From an uncultured Chloroflexota bacterium (GTDB lineage: Bacteria > Chloroflexota > UBA11872 > UBA12225): a DNA stretch of 32,408 nt. Positions 29,959-32,408 of the stretch are shown here, one piece after another (the first letter of the stretch is position 1; the number at the start of each line of letters is the position of its first letter). Position numbers and translations under genes: made by a program. The stretch spans positions 1-32,408 of the forward strand of contig CADCTC010000239.1 of the NCBI GenBank assembly GCA_902805635.1, written 5' to 3'. The notes below the pieces were generated by a model. It ran no database searches. It had not been told where the DNA came from and saw nothing but the letters and a program-made list of their open reading frames with translations.

Positions 29959-30048
29959 CTACTTCTTCTTGTGGCGCTCGCGCTTGAGACGCTTGCGGTA
30001 CTTATGCCGGGAGATCTTGCGCCGGCGCTTCTTAATAACTGAGCTCAT
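29959..30048 (-). CDS. 29-aa basic bS22-like mini-protein (AURKAIP1/COX24 type)
   Basis: This ORF is below common length cut-offs. It reads MSSVIKKRRRKISRHKYRKR, then LKRERHKKK to a TAG stop: 29 residues, almost all basic. The pattern SVIKKRRRK-S-HK-RK matches the AURKAIP1/COX24 domain and the mycobacterial ribosomal protein bS22, which sits in the 30S decoding area. So it probably is a ribosome-associated peptide. A strong terminator follows on the same strand. The start has only a weak GAG upstream. Confidence 0.85.
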   Translation of the reverse strand: MSSVIKKRRRKISRHKYRKRLKRERHKKK

Positions 30049-30073
30049 CGACTCGGTAATTATGTCAGATGGC

Positions 30074-31201
30074 CTAGGCGCGCCTCCAGTCGATGCTGCC
30101 GTGGCCGCCTTTTTGGTCGATGTTGGTGAGCTGGCTGCCGGCGATGGCGAGGGTGTACACGCCGCCCCCGGCCAGGACGCCCAGGAGGGCGCCGTCCGGT
30201 GACCAGGCCGGCGCTGGGTTGTCCTCGCCCAGCACTGTCAGGCGGCGGGGCTGTCCGCTTTCGGTGGCGATGACGAAGAGGTCCATCGGTAGCCCGTGAG
30301 CGTGGGCGCTGGGCGGGGAGAAGAGCGCTCCGAGCGATGCTCCGGCACGGCGGAATGGGGTCACAGAGGGAACCGGAGGCATTGGGGCGGCGGCGGCGAA
30401 GGCGATTTGCTTGCCATCGGGCGAGAAGCGCGGTGCGGCGAGCACGTCAAGCGCTCCGGCCGGCACGAGCGTGCGTTGCCCCTTACCATCCGCGCCGGCA
30501 ATGACCAGAGCGGGCCCGCCGGGCGTCGTGAGGATGCAAGCCAGCTGCTTGCCGTCCGGGGAGATGGTCGGGAAGGCGCCGTTGGGGATCAGCGTTTCGC
30601 GCTTCTCGACGCCGGGGGCAACGCGGGCGACCTCGACTATCTGGTCACGCACGACGTTGCTCTCGACCACGAGCTCGGTGTACGTGACGTAGAACGACCT
30701 GGCATCCGGCGCCCACACCGGGGACTCGTGGCCAATACCGGGTGTGGCGTGCGGGATGACGACTTTCTGGTCGGAGCCATCGGCGTTCATGGTGTAGATG
30801 CCGGTGACGGGGAGGGGGAGCTGGCCAGCGGGACCGCGCACGTTGGGCAGCGGCGGGGTGTACGCGTAGGCGATGCGCTTGCCGTCTGGAGACCAGGCGG
30901 GGTCTTTGGCCAGCCCGCCTTGAGGGACCTTGGTCAGGGTCGCCCGCGCCTTGCCATCGGCGGCCGTGACGACGATGTTGCCCTCCGAGCCAAAGACGAG
31001 CACGGGGCCACCAGGTGCGCTGCCGGCGGTGCCTGCGGTACCCGTCTGACCGGGCAAGCATCCTGCCATGAGTCCCGCCATCCCGGCGAACGCTGCCGGT
31101 GCGGCGATAGCGGCGCGCAGCGCTCCACGGCGCGGCGCGCGTGGCGATCGTCTCTGGTGAGCGCGGACTACGTCCCGTGAAGTTGTCGTTTGCGGGGTCA
31201 T
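30074..31201 (-). CDS. PD40 beta-propeller lipoprotein (TolB-like)
   Basis: This 375-aa protein has a basic leader and a lipoprotein signal ending LMAGC (Cys48); a twin-arginine pattern is not evident. The mature part holds at least five PD40-type repeats: DPAWSPDGKRIAY, SPVWAPDARSFYV, FPTISPDGKQLAC, APRFSPDGKQIAF and APAWSPDGALLGV, the blades of a TolB-like beta propeller. Such proteins act as protein- or ligand-binding platforms outside the membrane. Its 3' end lies 25 bp upstream of the mini-protein gene on the same strand. TAGATT lies 8 nt before the ATG. Confidence 0.88.
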   Translation of the reverse strand: MTPQTTTSRDVVRAHQRRSPRAPRRGALRAAIAAPAAFAGMAGLMAGCLPGQTGTAGTAGSAPGGPVLVFGSEGNIVVTAADGKARATLTKVPQGGLAKDPAWSPDGKRIAYAYTPPLPNVRGPAGQLPLPVTGIYTMNADGSDQKVVIPHATPGIGHESPVWAPDARSFYVTYTELVVESNVVRDQIVEVARVAPGVEKRETLIPNGAFPTISPDGKQLACILTTPGGPALVIAGADGKGQRTLVPAGALDVLAAPRFSPDGKQIAFAAAAPMPPVPSVTPFRRAGASLGALFSPPSAHAHGLPMDLFVIATESGQPRRLTVLGEDNPAPAWSPDGALLGVLAGGGVYTLAIAGSQLTNIDQKGGHGSIDWRRA

Positions 31202-31209
31202 CCGGATAG

Positions 31210-31215
31210 AATCTA
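31210..31215 (-). promoter_or_regulatory. Candidate -10 box for the leaderless PD40 gene
   Basis: TAGATT on the minus strand ends 8 nt before the ATG at 31201; no Shine-Dalgarno. Confidence 0.4.
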
Positions 31216-31261
31216 CGTGCTGACACCGTCGAACGCTTCATCGCGTGGGTGGTGCGGGCCA

Positions 31262-31335
31262 CGGGGAGTGGCGCAGCCTGGTAGCGCGCAGCGTTCGGGA
31301 CGCTGAGGTCGGAGGTTCAAGTCCTCTCTCCCCGA
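31262..31335 (+). tRNA. tRNA-Pro (anticodon CGG)
   Basis: A complete cloverleaf is visible: acceptor CGGGGAG (31262-31268) pairs with CTCCCCG (31328-31334); anticodon stem CAGCG/CGCTG with loop TTCGGGA gives anticodon CGG (31296-31298); the T arm is GGAGG-TTCAAGT-CCTCT with one G-U pair. The 3' CCA is not encoded. The C1-G72 pair is normal for bacterial tRNA-Pro. Confidence 0.97.
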
Positions 31336-31349
31336 CTCAAGGTGCATTC

Positions 31350-31383
31350 AAGAACGGGACGGTCATCTGACCGTCCCGTTCTT
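31350..31383 (+). terminator. Terminator of tRNA-Pro
   Basis: AAGAACGGGACGGTCA and TGACCGTCCCGTTCTT form a perfect 16-bp stem with a 2-nt gap, 14 bp after the tRNA; a short pyrimidine tail (CTGTCTGG) follows. Confidence 0.8.
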
Positions 31384-31409
31384 CTGTCTGGAAGACCTCA
31401 CCGCTGCTG

Positions 31410-31451
31410 CCCATGCGCTGCATGGGCTCCCGCCTCTCCGGCGCGGAGAGG
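31410..31451. repeat. Paired hairpins including a CCTCTCC repeat (copy 5)
   Basis: CCCATGC-GCT-GCATGGG (31410-31426) is followed by CCTCTCCG-GCG-CGGAGAGG (31433-31451). The second has the same core as the dispersed repeat. It lies between tRNA-Pro and the convergent membrane-protein gene. Confidence 0.6.
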
Positions 31452-31508
31452 GGAGGTTCGCATGCCGAGCACTTGGGCGGGAGATGGATCATCTACCTCC
31501 CGAAGGAG

Positions 31509-31943
31509 CTACGCGCTGCGGCTGATGAAGGCGGCGAGGGTGGTGGCGATGATGGTGAAGAGGAAGCCGAACAACCACCATTCGGGGCTGCCGTAACCGA
31601 GGCCGGTCGCCACGGCGGCTGCCAGCAGGCCGAGCAGGCCGAGTAGCATAATCAGCGAGACGAACGGGCTAGGCGCCTCGCCGCCGACGATGTTCTCGTA
31701 GCTGGGGGCGCGCATCAGCGAGTAGTCGAGCGCGCGGCGGCCGGAAGCGCGACGGACGTTGGGGGAAATACGCGGCGCCGGGGGCACATCGGTCGCGCCT
31801 GCACCGGGCGCGACGGCCTGGGCTGCCTCGGTGACGGCAAGTGGGCCGGCGGCGATGTCGGCGGCGCGGAAATCGCTCTCGTTGAGCGAGGTCGTCCGCG
31901 GCTGAACCGGTGCGGTTTCAGTGTCGGGCGAGTCGGTGACCAT
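31509..31943 (-). CDS. Small membrane protein with disordered N-terminus
   Basis: This 144-aa protein has a hydrophilic, probably disordered N-terminal half (1-75, with several Thr, Ala, Pro and charged residues) and two C-terminal helices (VSLIMLLGLLGLLAAAVATGLG and WWLFGFLFTIIATTLAAFIS). SYENIVGGEAPSPF lies before the first helix. I do not recognise a family. The start ATG follows TAAGGAG, where the TAA is the stop of the upstream gene, so the two genes are translationally linked. Confidence 0.72.
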   Translation of the reverse strand: MVTDSPDTETAPVQPRTTSLNESDFRAADIAAGPLAVTEAAQAVAPGAGATDVPPAPRISPNVRRASGRRALDYSLMRAPSYENIVGGEAPSPFVSLIMLLGLLGLLAAAVATGLGYGSPEWWLFGFLFTIIATTLAAFISRSA

Positions 31944-31958
31944 GAGGTGTGAGGCTCC

Positions 31959-32408
31959 TTACTCGGCCTGTGTTCCAGCGGGAGTAGCGGTTGCGGCGCT
32001 GGCCGCGGGCGGCGCGGTGGCCGGGGCCGCCGTGACAGAGGTGGTCGCCGCTGGGGTCTGCGGTGGTGCTCCGGCGGCCGGGGCGGCGCTGGCTGCGGTA
32101 TCTCCAGGCGCGCCACGGGCATCCATGCGCGACTTCCGTGTGGCAGTCATGGCGTCCTGGAGGCCGGGGACGTCAATGCCGCAGAAGTTGCGCAAGTCGT
32201 AGCCGTAGATGAAGACCCGGCCCTGGGGCACTTGCTCGCCGCCTTCGGCGGAGACGGTCTGGCCCGTCTCCGCGTCCACGTACACCATCTGGCGCCGCAG
32301 CTTGTATCCGGGAAAGTACTTGGTGACCTGGTACCACTTCGCTTCGGGCACGTGCTGGCGCGCCCAGGTGAACTGGTTGCGGTCCAGGAGCCAGTGCTGA
32401 ACGTTTTG
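31959..32408 (-). CDS. Protein of unknown function with Ala/Pro-rich tail (5' end missing)
   Basis: The frame stays open past the window edge: 19 more codons (ending in DRNQFTWARQHV) precede the GTG at 32351 and look protein-like, so the start lies outside. The visible part has a compact, aromatic-rich region (QVTKYFPGYKLRRQMVYVDAE, then GRVFIYGYDLRNFCGIDVPG) followed by a 70-residue Ala/Pro/Thr-rich tail. I do not recognise the family. Its stop codon overlaps the Shine-Dalgarno of the next gene on the same strand, so they form an operon. Confidence 0.7.
   Translation of the reverse strand, partial: QNVQHWLLDRNQFTWARQHVPEAKWYQVTKYFPGYKLRRQMVYVDAETGQTVSAEGGEQVPQGRVFIYGYDLRNFCGIDVPGLQDAMTATRKSRMDARGAPGDTAASAAPAAGAPPQTPAATTSVTAAPATAPPAASAATATPAGTQAE

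Noticed and set aside
1-32408. Prophage, transposon or plasmid island
   Set aside because: No integrase, transposase, phage structural or toxin-antitoxin genes are seen, and tRNA-Pro is not followed by a repeated tRNA end that would mark an attachment site.

Overview
The window is strongly GC-rich bacterial chromosome with dense single-copy genes on both strands and no phage, plasmid, CRISPR or insertion-sequence genes. The best guess for the host is a member of the Chloroflexota. The reasons are the gene mix (PadR with a HAAS-like membrane partner, a PAC2 protein, a MerR/B12 regulator, an SUI1/YciH-type factor, a bS22-like mini-protein), many GTG starts, a secreted protein with the QYFE-type module I associate with that phylum, and dispersed CCTCTCC hairpin repeats. 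No rRNA or other marker settles the lineage, so this is inference.

Layout. 1-1384: 3' part of a secreted alpha/beta hydrolase. 1420-3127 (-): Gfo/Idh/MocA oxidoreductase behind two overlapping small unknown genes. 3215-4700 (-): SUI1-like factor, a 72-aa conserved-looking protein, a Nudix hydrolase and a small membrane protein. 4843-6126 (+): AI-2E-type transporter that overlaps a membrane protein tail to tail. 6503-10909 (+): MgtC, PHP phosphoesterase, GH2 glycosidase and a small unknown. 10913-12317 (-): DAHP synthase and a glutaredoxin. 12472-16347 (+): class A penicillin-binding protein, BON-domain protein and a TIM-barrel sugar isomerase. 16417-18541 (-): HAAS-like membrane protein, PadR regulator and an SDR. 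18552-23751: two GT-C membrane glycosyltransferases, a PAP2/AUR1-like enzyme, an FmdB zinc ribbon and a secreted repeat protein, together an envelope-glycan/lipid block. 23748-25312 (-): cupredoxin lipoprotein and a FabG-like SDR. 25372-27748 (+): isomerase, amidohydrolase and zinc phospholipase-like operon. 27794-31201 (-): PAC2 protein, B12-binding MerR regulator, a 29-aa bS22-like protein and a PD40 beta-propeller lipoprotein. 31262-31335: tRNA-Pro(CGG). 31509-32408 (-): two linked genes, a small membrane protein and a 5'-truncated unknown.

How it fits together. Most of the window is housekeeping and envelope biology: peptidoglycan synthesis, glycan transfer, lipoproteins, aromatic amino-acid synthesis and carbohydrate turnover. 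Three themes stand out. First, short dispersed palindromes recur between genes, sometimes serving as terminators, and two repeat-like segments sit in frame inside enzymes (the GH2 and one GT-C transferase). Second, about nine genes lack a Shine-Dalgarno sequence and instead have a TANNNT box 5-9 nt before the start codon, as expected for leaderless transcripts. Third, several control regions carry clear inverted repeats: at the DAHP synthase start, around the PadR promoter, and before the PadR-partner gene. No wholly new multi-gene system is evident; the regulatory and repeat architecture is the most unusual content.
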